A stretch of DNA of 64,000 nt from Cognaticolwellia beringensis (GTDB taxonomy: Bacteria; Pseudomonadota; Gammaproteobacteria; Enterobacterales; Alteromonadaceae). Location: the NCBI RefSeq assembly GCF_002076895.1, contig NZ_CP020465.1, forward strand, positions 3,658,001 to 3,722,000, written 5' to 3'. Both the position numbers and the translations under genes were made by a program. Below are positions 52,627-61,465 of this stretch, piece after piece; positions within the stretch are counted from its first letter, which is position 1, and every line of letters begins with the position of its first letter. The notes below the pieces were generated by a model, which searched no databases, was not told the origin of the DNA, and saw only the letters and a program-made list of their open reading frames with translations.

Positions 52627-53410
52627 GATAAAACAGACTATATTTCACAAGTTGTGTAATATATTTAGCTAGATGGATAATACTCTAATACTCACTGACC
52701 AGATATTAACAAGGTACGAAAGTGGACGCTAGCCTTGGCTTATCTAACGACAAGTAATCCGACACAGCGGTCGTAACTATTATTACTATGCACGCTAACT
52801 ACTTGCTAACAGTTGTCGTAAGTCTAAACAAATTCCTAACGTCCGCTTGCTCGGAAGAGTCGTCGTTAGTGAAAAAAAGCGAATGTTAGCTAAGCGCAAA
52901 ATGAGCTTAATTTATTAGCGGTAAATCCAATGCAACTGAGTGGTCACAGTTAATGTTATTGGGTGGCCGTTTTAGATAATAATGCCTGGCATGTTTGATG
53001 TGATTGGGTGGCATAACTCATATAATTATCCAGTTAAGCTATGTTAACGTAAAATACTGACCCGTTTTCGTATTATTTTATTCGAGATTATTCCAAGTGT
53101 TTAATTATAGTGAAGGTCTAAACTTAGATAAAAGTTATATATTTCAAAATGAGAATAATTGCCATGTTATTGAGTTTGTCATGAGATAGACACAAGAGGG
53201 GATTTATACCAAGTTAATTAATCAAATTGGTATTGGTATTGGTATTGGTTTTGATTAAGTATTTAAGAGAAGTGTGAAGTTTAAACTATCAATTATTCTT
53301 ATTTATAATAAGGTTAGATTTTTTGAATTATTGAGGTTGTTTTGATTGTTTAAATTATATTTTTTATTAAAAAGCTAATGTATTAATTAAACATAATTAA
53401 ATCAGAGAAT
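52627..53410. other. Long gap upstream of (transcriptionally after) the tRNA array
   Basis: No gene is supported. It contains two copies of ATTGGGTGGC (near 52958 and 53003), and the four-copy ATTGGT repeat set in an inverted repeat at 53218-53258. The GTGGTC and GTGGC words near 52940-53015 could be relics of mobile-element ends, but no transposase remains. Confidence 0.4.
53218..53258. repeat. (ATTGGT)x4 within an inverted repeat
   Basis: Four exact copies of ATTGGT (53226-53249) are flanked by TTAATCAAA (53218-53226) and TTTGATTAA (53250-53258), so the tandem array would form the loop of a hairpin. Just upstream, ACCAAGTTAATTAATCAAATTGG is itself a partial palindrome. Confidence 0.75.
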
Positions 53411-53501
53411 TGGTTGCTGGAGCAGGATTTTAATTTTCGACCTTTGGCTAGTTATAAAGATTAGCCCGACGAGTTGAACTTTTAGACTGTTCCATCCCGT
53501 G
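53411..53501 (-). tRNA. Degenerate tRNA-like copy 0 (fMet-derived), 91 nt
   Basis: A sequence related to the initiator tRNA-Met genes alongside it, but with about 5 extra bases in the D-loop (AAAAGTTCAAC in place of GGTAGC) and 9 extra in the anticodon loop. The anticodon hairpin closes as GGCTA...TAGCC, with an 11-base loop ending TTTATAAC. The acceptor stem is disturbed and the T-loop is altered. It is unlikely to be a functional initiator tRNA. It is the last member in the direction of transcription. Confidence 0.7.
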
Positions 53502-53556
53502 TCCTAATGGCCAAAGTAATAAGCAAGAAAAGTTGTTTTAATTCAAACTTAAGAAT

Positions 53557-53633
<77 letters not shown>

Positions 53634-53695
53634 TCCGAATGGTTTAAGTAATTACTTAAACAAGTCTTAGAAGTTTTAATTCATTCTAAAAGAAT
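53634..53695. repeat. tRNA-array spacer S1, first copy
   Basis: A 62-base spacer, identical to 54126-54187. It holds the perfect 20-bp palindrome GTTTAAGTAATTACTTAAAC (53642-53661), which could be a processing site or a weak hairpin between tRNAs of one transcript. Confidence 0.85.
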
Positions 53696-53772
<77 letters not shown>

Positions 53773-53862
53773 TCCGAATGGTCTAATAAATTAGACAAGC
53801 CAAGTTGTTTTAATTCAAACTTAAGAATTAATATTTATTTAAACTCTAATATTATAAAGAAT
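53773..53862. repeat. tRNA-array spacer S2, first copy
   Basis: A 90-base spacer, identical to 54279-54368, with the palindrome GTCTAATAAATTAGAC near its left end. Confidence 0.85.
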
Positions 53863-53939
<77 letters not shown>

Positions 53940-54033
53940 TCCGAATGGTTTAAGTAATTACTTAAACAAGCCAAGTTGTTTTAATTCAAACTTAAGAATT
54001 AATATTTATTTAAACTCTAATATTATAAAGAAT

Positions 54034-54125
54034 TGGTTGCTGGCTCAGAATTTGAACCTACGACCTTCGGCTAGTTATAAAAAGCAGCCCGACGAGGTTG
54101 AACTTTTAGACTGCTCCATCCCGCG
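54034..54125 (-). tRNA. Degenerate tRNA-like copy D (fMet-derived), 92 nt
   Basis: Shares the 5' half of the intact initiator gene but carries the D-loop replacement AAAAGTTCAACC and an expanded anticodon hairpin (GGCTG CTTTTTATAAC TAGCC). T-stem and acceptor-stem pairs are broken (3' GAGCCAGCAACCA). The CCA is kept. It is probably not aminoacylated; whether it is transcribed as part of the array is unknown. Confidence 0.75.
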
Positions 54126-54187
54126 TCCGAATGGTTTAAGTAATTACTTAAACAAGTCTTAGAAGTTTTAATTCATTCTAAAAGAAT
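54126..54187. repeat. tRNA-array spacer S1, second copy
   Basis: Identical over 62 bases to 53634-53695, including the 20-bp palindrome. Confidence 0.85.
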
Positions 54188-54278
54188 TGGTTTGGAAGTA
54201 AGATTTGAATCTACGACCTTCGGCTAGTTATAAAAAGTAGCCCGACGAGGTTGAACTTTTAGGCTGCTCCATCCCGCG
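54188..54278 (-). tRNA. Degenerate tRNA-like copy E (fMet-derived), 91 nt
   Basis: Same inserts as copy D, with the anticodon hairpin GGCTA CTTTTTATAAC TAGCC fully paired. The 3' third is the most decayed (ATTCAAATCTTACTTCCAAACCA), so the acceptor stem cannot form properly. It takes the place that copy B has in the duplicate block. Confidence 0.75.
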
Positions 54279-54368
54279 TCCGAATGGTCTAATAAATTAG
54301 ACAAGCCAAGTTGTTTTAATTCAAACTTAAGAATTAATATTTATTTAAACTCTAATATTATAAAGAAT
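54279..54368. repeat. tRNA-array spacer S2, second copy
   Basis: Identical over 90 bases to 53773-53862, showing that the array grew by duplicating a block of tRNA-S2-tRNA-S1. Confidence 0.85.
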
Positions 54369-54445
<77 letters not shown>

Positions 54446-54521
54446 TCCGATTAGCAAGTTTTAATTCTAGCTTAAAGAATGCTTCTAAGGTGCAATAACT
54501 TGCCTCTTCAAAGCGAGGCGT

Positions 54522-54550
54522 ATAATAAGGATACCTCATCTGATTTGCAA
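54522..54550 (-). promoter_or_regulatory. Predicted promoter of the tRNA array
   Basis: On the minus strand, TTGCAA (54545-54550), 17 bases, then TATTAT (54522-54527), followed by the GC-rich discriminator ACGCCTCGC. This is the layout of stringently controlled stable-RNA promoters. A short hairpin, GCCTC/GAGGC, lies in the leader. Confidence 0.65.
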
Positions 54551-54769
54551 CCTGTTTTAAGTTTATTTTAGGTATTAATTTGATTTATTTTCTACTTGCT
54601 GTTTTTTTACTCTTGAATGACTCGGAATTCAGACAATTAGCTGAAATTTGACTAAATTCAAAATAAAACGGCATAACTTCATAGATAGTTGGCGCTAATT
54701 TGTAAAATGCCTATAAGTAGAACGTGTCTTTGTTTATAATCGCGGCATAAATTAGATTGGAAAACCTAT

Positions 54770-56899
54770 ATGCAGCAATTTTTAGCATTAACCTCTCCAG
54801 GTATAGAAATATTACTGGCACAAGAACTTAAAGATTTGAAAGCCGAACAAGTTGTTCAAAAGCCTGAAGGTGTTTATTTTAATTCAACTATCGAGCATGC
54901 CTATCATATTTGTCTGCGTTCTCGCTTATCAACTCGCATACTTTTAAAGTTGGGAGAAGGTGATGCAGTTAATAAAGACGAACTTTATGCTGTAGCGAAG
55001 TCGATTAACTGGTCTGAACTATTTTCTGTTGATAGTACCTTCGCGATTGATTTTGTTGGTACCAGTGATGAAATTCGAAACAGTCAGTTTGGTGCTTTAA
55101 CGGTTAAAGATGCTGTTGTTGATCACTTTCGTGATTTAAACCAAGAACGTCCGTCAGTAGACAAGTCTGCGCCACAGATAAGTTTTCAAGCGCGCTTATT
55201 AAAGCAAAAAGTTGTTATTTACTTAGACTTTTCTGGTCGTAGCTTATTCAAACGTGGTTACCGAGAGCATTCAGGTGCCGCACCATTGAAAGAACATTTA
55301 GCGGCCGCCATTATTACCCGCTCTGGATGGTTAGACGATACAACTAAACCTTTAGTTGATCCTATGTGTGGTTCTGGAACTATTGTAATAGAGGCTGTAT
55401 TAATGGCCGCGGGCTATGCACCCGGTATTGACAGAGCACAATGGGGCTTTGATTTTTGGTTAGGGCATCAACCTGAAGCATGGAAAGCCGCAAAGTCTGC
55501 TGCCATTGAACAATCTCATGTTGGTTTAACACAACTTAAAGCTAAAGTATTCGGTGTTGACCTTGATAGCAGAGTATTAAAAACGGCCCAGCAAAATGCT
55601 AAAAATGCTGGCGTACAAAGGTTTATCGAATTTTCTTGTAAAAATGCCAATGACATGAAAAATGGCTTTGGACCAAAAGGTACGATTTTATTTAACCCGC
55701 CATATGGTGAACGCATAGGTGAACTACCTGAGTTAGTAGAAAGCTTTGCCTTGTTAGGACAGACGTTTAAAGCACAATTTGTTAATTGGCGTATCGCTGT
55801 TTTAACGGCCAATGTTGAATTGTTAGCCATGATGAAAATGGTTACTTTCAAGCGTTACAAGTTTAAAAACGGTCCGTTAGATTGCCAATTTGCACTTTAT
55901 AATTTAGATGATAAGCAAGTATCGAGTAGTAATGTTAATGCTGAATTTGAGCAAAAAGACTCAGATTTTGGTAATCGCTTATTGAAAAATAAAAAGAATT
56001 TAAAAAGTTGGCTTAAGCAAGAAAACATTGAGTGTTACCGCTTATATGATGCCGATATTCCTGAATATAATGTTGCTGTCGATGTTTATGGCGACCACCT
56101 TGTTATTCATGAATATACAGCGCCGGCTATTATTGAGCCAGAAAAAGTTGCTAAAAGATTACAAGAAGTGGTTTACTTCGCGCCGAAAGTGCTTGGCGTT
56201 CCTACTGATAAAGTGATTATTAAAACCCGAGCGAAACAAAAAGGTAAAGAGCAATACCAACGTGTTGAGCAAACCAAAAAGTCGATGGTAGTGCATGAAT
56301 ATGGCGCTAAATTAAAAGTAAACCTTTGGGATTACTTAGATACAGGGCTTTTCTTAGATCACCGTAAAACTCGCCAAATTGTCGCGAAAAAGTCCAAGGG
56401 CAAATCATTATTGAATTTATTTGCTTATACCGGTTCGGTTTCTTTGCAAGCGGCATTACATGGCGCCGATACGGTAACAACGGTTGATATGTCGAATACC
56501 TATTTAAGTTGGGCACAAGACAATTTCGTATTGAACAATCTCAGTGGTCATAAATATGACTTTATTCAAGCGGATTGTTTGCAGTGGTTGAAGAAGAATG
56601 AGCAAAAATTTGATGTGGTGTTTATAGACCCTCCTACTTTTTCCAATTCAAAACGTATGGGCGAAAGCTTTGACGTGCAACGAGATCACATAAGCTTAAT
56701 AACAGATGGTGTGAAATCACTGAGCGAAGGTGGCGAGTTAATTTTTACCAATAATAAGCGTAATTTTAAAATGGATTTTGACGCTATCGCTGCCTTAGAT
56801 TTGAACGTGCAAGAGTTGAGCGATAAAACACGAGATAAAGACTTTCAACGTAACAAGCATATTCACAACAGTTGGTTGATAACGCGTAAGGCGAGTTAG
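54770..56899 (+). CDS. rlmL: Bifunctional 23S rRNA methyltransferase RlmKL
   Basis: A 709-aa fusion of RlmL (m2G2445) and RlmK (m7G2069) acting on 23S rRNA. It has an N-terminal THUMP domain, the first methyltransferase with GSGTIVIEAVLMAAGYAPG and ILFNPPYGERIG, and a second with LLNLFAYTGSVSLQAALHGADTVTTVDMS and VVFIDPPTFSNSKRMG. Length agrees with E. coli (702 aa). The next three genes follow within a few bases each, making an operon with the glutaredoxin-like gene, uup and the DUF3466 gene. Confidence 0.96.
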   Translation: MQQFLALTSPGIEILLAQELKDLKAEQVVQKPEGVYFNSTIEHAYHICLRSRLSTRILLKLGEGDAVNKDELYAVAKSINWSELFSVDSTFAIDFVGTSDEIRNSQFGALTVKDAVVDHFRDLNQERPSVDKSAPQISFQARLLKQKVVIYLDFSGRSLFKRGYREHSGAAPLKEHLAAAIITRSGWLDDTTKPLVDPMCGSGTIVIEAVLMAAGYAPGIDRAQWGFDFWLGHQPEAWKAAKSAAIEQSHVGLTQLKAKVFGVDLDSRVLKTAQQNAKNAGVQRFIEFSCKNANDMKNGFGPKGTILFNPPYGERIGELPELVESFALLGQTFKAQFVNWRIAVLTANVELLAMMKMVTFKRYKFKNGPLDCQFALYNLDDKQVSSSNVNAEFEQKDSDFGNRLLKNKKNLKSWLKQENIECYRLYDADIPEYNVAVDVYGDHLVIHEYTAPAIIEPEKVAKRLQEVVYFAPKVLGVPTDKVIIKTRAKQKGKEQYQRVEQTKKSMVVHEYGAKLKVNLWDYLDTGLFLDHRKTRQIVAKKSKGKSLLNLFAYTGSVSLQAALHGADTVTTVDMSNTYLSWAQDNFVLNNLSGHKYDFIQADCLQWLKKNEQKFDVVFIDPPTFSNSKRMGESFDVQRDHISLITDGVKSLSEGGELIFTNNKRNFKMDFDAIAALDLNVQELSDKTRDKDFQRNKHIHNSWLITRKAS

Positions 56900-56900
56900 C

Positions 56901-57131
56901 ATGTCAGTAAAATTTAATCTTTATGGCACAGAAGGCTGTCATTTATGTGAATACGCTTTGGCATTATGTTTATCAGCAATGCCTGCAGCAGAAGTGCGTG
57001 AGGTTGATATTATTGATGACGATAAATTAGTCGAGCAGTATCGTGTTCACATTCCTGTATTAGAACGTCTTTCGGACCAAAAAAAATTATTTTGGCCATT
57101 TGAACAGAAACAAATTTTGGAGTTATTGTAG
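56901..57131 (+). CDS. Glutaredoxin-family (DUF836) protein
   Basis: A 76-aa thioredoxin-fold protein, with the redox motif CHLCEYA at about residues 13-19, and VHIPVLERLSDQKKLFWPF with the usual cis-Pro region. Family members are small, probably glutaredoxin-like reductants of unknown target. It starts one base after the rlmL stop and is followed by uup three bases later, in a tight operon. Confidence 0.88.
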   Translation: MSVKFNLYGTEGCHLCEYALALCLSAMPAAEVREVDIIDDDKLVEQYRVHIPVLERLSDQKKLFWPFEQKQILELL

Positions 57132-57134
57132 TTT

Positions 57135-59045
57135 ATGGAATTAATTCGTATTTCCCAAGGTGAATTAGCCTTTGGTGAAGACAAAGTCTTAGATAAAGCA
57201 GACTTAAGTGTACAAACAGGCGAACGAATTTGTTTAGTCGGTAGAAATGGTGCTGGAAAATCGACATTAATGAAAGTATTAATGGGTTTTCAAACGTTAG
57301 ACGATGGTCAAGTACTTAAATCTAACACTATGCAAGTTGCTATGTTGGAGCAAGATCCACCAGAGTCTTCTGATATCAGTGTTTTTGATTTTATCGCCCA
57401 AGGCGTAAAGGAAAATGCTGATTTAATTAAGCGTTATCATGCGATTATTCATGATGTTACTGAAGATCCTTCTGAAAAAAATCTCACTAAAATGGCCACG
57501 ATTCAAGAACAACTTGAAGTGGCTAATGCTTGGCAAGATGAGCAGCGTATCGAACAAGTGATGACGACTTTAGCGTTGAATCCAGATGATAAAATTTGCG
57601 ATCTTTCAGGTGGTTGGTTACGTAAGTTAGCGTTAGCTAAAGCCTTAGTGACTGCACCTGATATTTTACTGCTTGACGAGCCTACCAACCATTTAGATAT
57701 TAAAAGTGTTCTATGGTTAGAGTCATTTTTAAAAGACTTTGCCGGGACCATACTGTTTATTAGTCATGATAGGGCGTTTATTCGTGGCGTTTCAACGCGT
57801 ATTATCGATCTTGATCGCGGTGTTTTGAAAAGCTACCCAGGTAATTATGATCTATATATAGAGCAAAAAGCTCATGACTTGCAGGTAGAGTCACAGCAAA
57901 ACTCGTTATTTGATAAGAAATTGGCTGAAGAAGAAGTTTGGATCAGACAAGGTGTAAAAGCGCGACGTACACGTAACGAAGGTCGAGTAAGAGCACTTGA
58001 GAAACTGAGAGGCGAACGTCAAGCTCGTCGTGAAGTGCGCAATCAAAGCACGATGAATATTACTCAAGGCGATCGCTCTGGTAAATTGGTCTTTGAAGCC
58101 GAAGATTTAACTATCGCGTTTGACGACAAGGTTATCATCAAAGATTTAGATTTATTAATCACTCGAAATGATCGCATTGCATTTATCGGTGCAAACGGTA
58201 CGGGTAAATCTACGCTAATTAAGATGATTATGGGTAACCTCGAAGCAACTAGTGGAAAAATGCGTTCAGGAGTTAATTTAGATATTGCCTATTTTGATCA
58301 ACATCGCGATGCGCTGGATCTTAAGAAAACTGTACAAGAAATTGTTGGTGAAGGTAAGCAAGAAGTCTTAGTAAACGGCAAACCTAGACATGTGTTAGGT
58401 TACTTACAAGATTTTCTGTTTAGCCCGAAACGTGCACGTACACCGGTTAGAGCATTATCGGGTGGTGAAAAGAATCGTTTGTTGCTGGCCCGCTTGTTTT
58501 TACGCCCAAGTAACTTATTGATTCTGGATGAGCCAACCAATGATTTGGATATTGAAACATTAGAGTTATTGGAAGAAGTCGTTGCAAATTACGCAGGAAC
58601 GGTTATTTTAGTGAGCCATGATCGCGACTTTGTTAATAATTGTGTCAGTAGTTGTTTGTACTTTGATGGCAGCGGTCACATTACTCAAATTGTTGGTGGT
58701 TATGATGATGTTGATAGTTATCTTGAACATAAAGATAAACAACGTCAAGCAATGGCAAAGCCAGTTGTTAAAGCTAACGCAAATGATAAAGTGGTGAAGG
58801 CTGAGAATAAAGTCGCTACACCGGTAAAGAAAAAGCGCTCATTTAAAGAAAAAAAAGAGCTAGAAGAGCTACCTGGGCAAATTGATGAGCTGGAAAATTT
58901 AATTGCACAATTACAAGAAAAAGTGAATCAAGCTGACTTTTTTAGCCAAAGCCAAGAACAAAGTAATAAAATATTGAACCAGTTAGCCCTGAGTGAGTCC
59001 AATCTCGAAGTTGCCTACGCTAGATGGCAAGAATTAGATGATTAA
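57135..59045 (+). CDS. uup: ABC-F ATPase Uup
   Basis: A 636-aa soluble ABC-F protein with two nucleotide-binding domains: LVGRNGAGKSTLMKV, LSGGWLRKLALAKAL and LLLDEPTNHLD in the first; FIGANGTGKSTLIK, LSGGEKNRLLLARL and LILDEPTNDLD in the second. The linker and the C-terminal coiled coil (from about 560, LEELPGQIDELENLIAQLQEKV) are typical of Uup, which acts at ribosomes or DNA and prevents precise transposon excision. It overlaps the next gene's long frame by a few bases. Confidence 0.95.
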   Translation: MELIRISQGELAFGEDKVLDKADLSVQTGERICLVGRNGAGKSTLMKVLMGFQTLDDGQVLKSNTMQVAMLEQDPPESSDISVFDFIAQGVKENADLIKRYHAIIHDVTEDPSEKNLTKMATIQEQLEVANAWQDEQRIEQVMTTLALNPDDKICDLSGGWLRKLALAKALVTAPDILLLDEPTNHLDIKSVLWLESFLKDFAGTILFISHDRAFIRGVSTRIIDLDRGVLKSYPGNYDLYIEQKAHDLQVESQQNSLFDKKLAEEEVWIRQGVKARRTRNEGRVRALEKLRGERQARREVRNQSTMNITQGDRSGKLVFEAEDLTIAFDDKVIIKDLDLLITRNDRIAFIGANGTGKSTLIKMIMGNLEATSGKMRSGVNLDIAYFDQHRDALDLKKTVQEIVGEGKQEVLVNGKPRHVLGYLQDFLFSPKRARTPVRALSGGEKNRLLLARLFLRPSNLLILDEPTNDLDIETLELLEEVVANYAGTVILVSHDRDFVNNCVSSCLYFDGSGHITQIVGGYDDVDSYLEHKDKQRQAMAKPVVKANANDKVVKAENKVATPVKKKRSFKEKKELEELPGQIDELENLIAQLQEKVNQADFFSQSQEQSNKILNQLALSESNLEVAYARWQELDD

Positions 59046-59070
59046 TAACGAAAGTGAGTTTAGTAGTTAC

Positions 59071-60843
59071 ATGAACAAATTTGTAAAATCAATTTTAGCA
59101 TTAGGTATTACTAGTGCATTAGGACTATCCGCCGTTAATGCAGCAACATACCAAGTTATTGATAAAGGTAATGTTTCCTCATTAAAGTATACCTATTCGC
59201 AACAAGAAAATAATAATGGTGAAGCTGCTATTTCAGGCACTGATATCTATAATTTTCCGGTGCAGTTTCAATATCTAGATGAAGACGACTTTGACGCTAT
59301 AGTCACCTTAGCTGATAGAAGTCATGAAGGTGTTCATGACTTAGTGAATATTGAAGATGAAACTGCTTTGCGCACAGGAAACCCAACCGCGAATGACCTT
59401 TCATGGGTGATTAGGTTTCTAAGATCAAGAGCCGGTAATAGCCTTTACCAAGAAGTGGGCGACATTTTTGCAATGACCAATTTTAATGGTCAAACTGAGC
59501 TCTTTAATGTTTTTGATGAAAAGTTTACCGGGACTGATATTTATACCCGTTCAACAAAAGAGTACATAAGTGGTATTACCAATGAAGGTTGGGTTTACGG
59601 TACTGCATCTGCGCCTTATTTGCCGCTGGACTTTACTAAAAGTGATGGTGAAGAAGTAACACACTGGTTGCGTGATTTTACTACACGTGGATTTTTCTCT
59701 TCAGACGGCGGTGCAAGTATTACTGAAATCATCCCACCTAGTGAGACTGATTTACCTGAAGAACAACGCTTTGGTGGTGAATCAGCAATATTAGACATTA
59801 GTGAATCACATTTTGCGGTTGGTTATGCTAGTACCAGTATTGATCAGAATGCCCTAGACTTTTTCATTGACGAAACTGGTGGCTGTGCTGACCCTGACGT
59901 ACTTGATGATTTACCCTTTAAGGCTTGTGTACAGCAAGTTATTGAAGACATCTATAATACTGAAGCAATAAAGTGGACTATTGATGAGCAAGGTATTATT
60001 AGCTCGGAAATATTAGGACAGTTAGTTACTCCTCATGTTGATGATGTGCGTGAATATGAAAACTATGCTCAAGCTGTTAATAATCAAGGTGTAGCTGTTG
60101 GTTACGCTCATGGTTGGGTGGACGAGAATGAAACTGATCCAAGTGCAAACGAGCGACGCAGTTTATATGCCGTAGTTTATAAAGACGGTCAAGTTACTGA
60201 TTTTACTGATGACCATGGTAAATATTTTGATTCACGGGCTTATGATATCAATGATGCTGGTATCGCCATCGGGCATGTTAATACGTTTGTTAATGGTAAT
60301 CAGAGAACTAAGTTCTACCATGTTGATACCAATGCTGAAACGATGGAAATGGTTTTACCAACTGATTTTTTTACAGGTAGTTCAAGTACCGCTCGCGCGA
60401 TAAATGAAGAAGGTAAAATAGTCGGTGAGGGTGAAGTTGAAACGCATAACGACAATACCAGTACACCGAGAAGAACACATGGTTTTATCTATGACATTAC
60501 CAGCAAATCTTTTACTGATCTAAATGACTATATAGCCTGTGACAGTGATTATACTATTATTGAAGCTCGTGATATTAATGATGCCAATGAAATTTCTGCA
60601 ACTGCATTGATCAGAGTACCTCGCCGTGATTCAAAAGGGGTTTTAATGCTAGATGATAAAGGCGAACAGTTATTTGAAGATGTGGTTCGCGCTGTGACAT
60701 TAGAGCCTATACCGGGTGAAATTGAAAACTGTAGCGCCGTCGAAGAGAAAGTTGAAAGACAAGGTGCAGGTCTTGGCTTCAGCAGCATTTTATTCTTAAT
60801 GTTAGTAGGATTACGTCGTAGGTTAACAGCTCGAATTAGCTAA
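59071..60843 (+). CDS. DUF3466 exported protein with C-terminal sorting-like tail
   Basis: A 590-aa exported protein. Signal peptide: FVKSILALGITSALGLSAVNAATY. The body is rich in repeated short beta motifs (AINEEGKIVGEG, DINDAGIAIGH, AVNNQGVAVGYA, DINDANEISA), typical of DUF3466. The C-terminus is a Gly-rich turn, a hydrophobic helix (FSSILFLMLVGL) and RRRLTARIS, the layout of a GlyGly-CTERM-like signal processed by rhombosortase. It is probably a surface or outer-membrane protein. The start may also be the ATG at 59038, which overlaps uup. Confidence 0.85.
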   Translation: MNKFVKSILALGITSALGLSAVNAATYQVIDKGNVSSLKYTYSQQENNNGEAAISGTDIYNFPVQFQYLDEDDFDAIVTLADRSHEGVHDLVNIEDETALRTGNPTANDLSWVIRFLRSRAGNSLYQEVGDIFAMTNFNGQTELFNVFDEKFTGTDIYTRSTKEYISGITNEGWVYGTASAPYLPLDFTKSDGEEVTHWLRDFTTRGFFSSDGGASITEIIPPSETDLPEEQRFGGESAILDISESHFAVGYASTSIDQNALDFFIDETGGCADPDVLDDLPFKACVQQVIEDIYNTEAIKWTIDEQGIISSEILGQLVTPHVDDVREYENYAQAVNNQGVAVGYAHGWVDENETDPSANERRSLYAVVYKDGQVTDFTDDHGKYFDSRAYDINDAGIAIGHVNTFVNGNQRTKFYHVDTNAETMEMVLPTDFFTGSSSTARAINEEGKIVGEGEVETHNDNTSTPRRTHGFIYDITSKSFTDLNDYIACDSDYTIIEARDINDANEISATALIRVPRRDSKGVLMLDDKGEQLFEDVVRAVTLEPIPGEIENCSAVEEKVERQGAGLGFSSILFLMLVGLRRRLTARIS

Positions 60844-60880
60844 AGCTTAATTGGCTCGAAGACTAAATTCAGCGTAAAAA

Positions 60881-60905
60881 TAAAGCCAGCTATTAGCTGG
60901 CTTTA
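60881..60905. terminator. Bidirectional terminator between DUF3466 and ilvH
   Basis: TAAAGCCAGC and GCTGGCTTTA form a strong stem (60881-60905) with a TATTA loop. Read on the minus strand it is followed by TTTTTA, so it should end ilvIH; on the plus strand it ends the uup/DUF3466 operon. Confidence 0.88.
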
Positions 60906-60961
60906 TAGTATTTTAAGTAAAGTAAGTATGCATATTTATGGCTATTTGCTTTGCTTCAACA

Positions 60962-61465
60962 TTATTGCTTTACCGATAAGGCTTTTTCTCCGCGCGCAAT
61001 ACCAACACAACCTGATCTTACCGACTCTATAATTTCTGTTTCATTAGCGAGTGTGCTAATAAAAGCATTAACTTTCTCTGCGTTGCCAGTTAATTGAATC
61101 GTGTAGACTTGTTTACCAATATCAATAACAGAGCCTCTAAAAATATCGGTTATACGCATCACTTCACTACGCGACTTTGCATTCATCGCGAGGACTTTAA
61201 TTAGCAGTAATTCACGCTCAACATGACTTCGCTCGGTTAAATCGGTGATTTTAATAACATCGATGAGCTTATTCACTTGTTTCACTATTTGTTCAAGTAT
61301 TTTGTCGTTACCTTTGGTGACTATGGTAATACGAGATAGACTGTCATCTTCAGTTGGTGCTACGGTTAAACTTTCAATATTAAATGCTCGTTGAGAAAAC
61401 AACCCGACAATGCGTGAAAGTGATCCTGCCTCGTTCTCTAATAAAATCGCTAAAATTCTGCGCAT
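60962..61465 (-). CDS. ilvH: Acetolactate synthase III, small regulatory subunit IlvH
   Basis: A 167-aa ACT-domain subunit that gives valine feedback inhibition to IlvI. N-terminal ACT: ILAILLENEAGSLSRIVGLFSQRAFNIESLTVAPTED, with the conserved N-E-x-G valine-binding region; then SHVERELLLIKVLAMNAKSRSEVMRITDIFRG and TIQLTGNAEKVNAF. The start overlaps the ilvI stop by one base (TAATG), so the two are coupled. Confidence 0.96.
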   Translation of the reverse strand: MRRILAILLENEAGSLSRIVGLFSQRAFNIESLTVAPTEDDSLSRITIVTKGNDKILEQIVKQVNKLIDVIKITDLTERSHVERELLLIKVLAMNAKSRSEVMRITDIFRGSVIDIGKQVYTIQLTGNAEKVNAFISTLANETEIIESVRSGCVGIARGEKALSVKQ

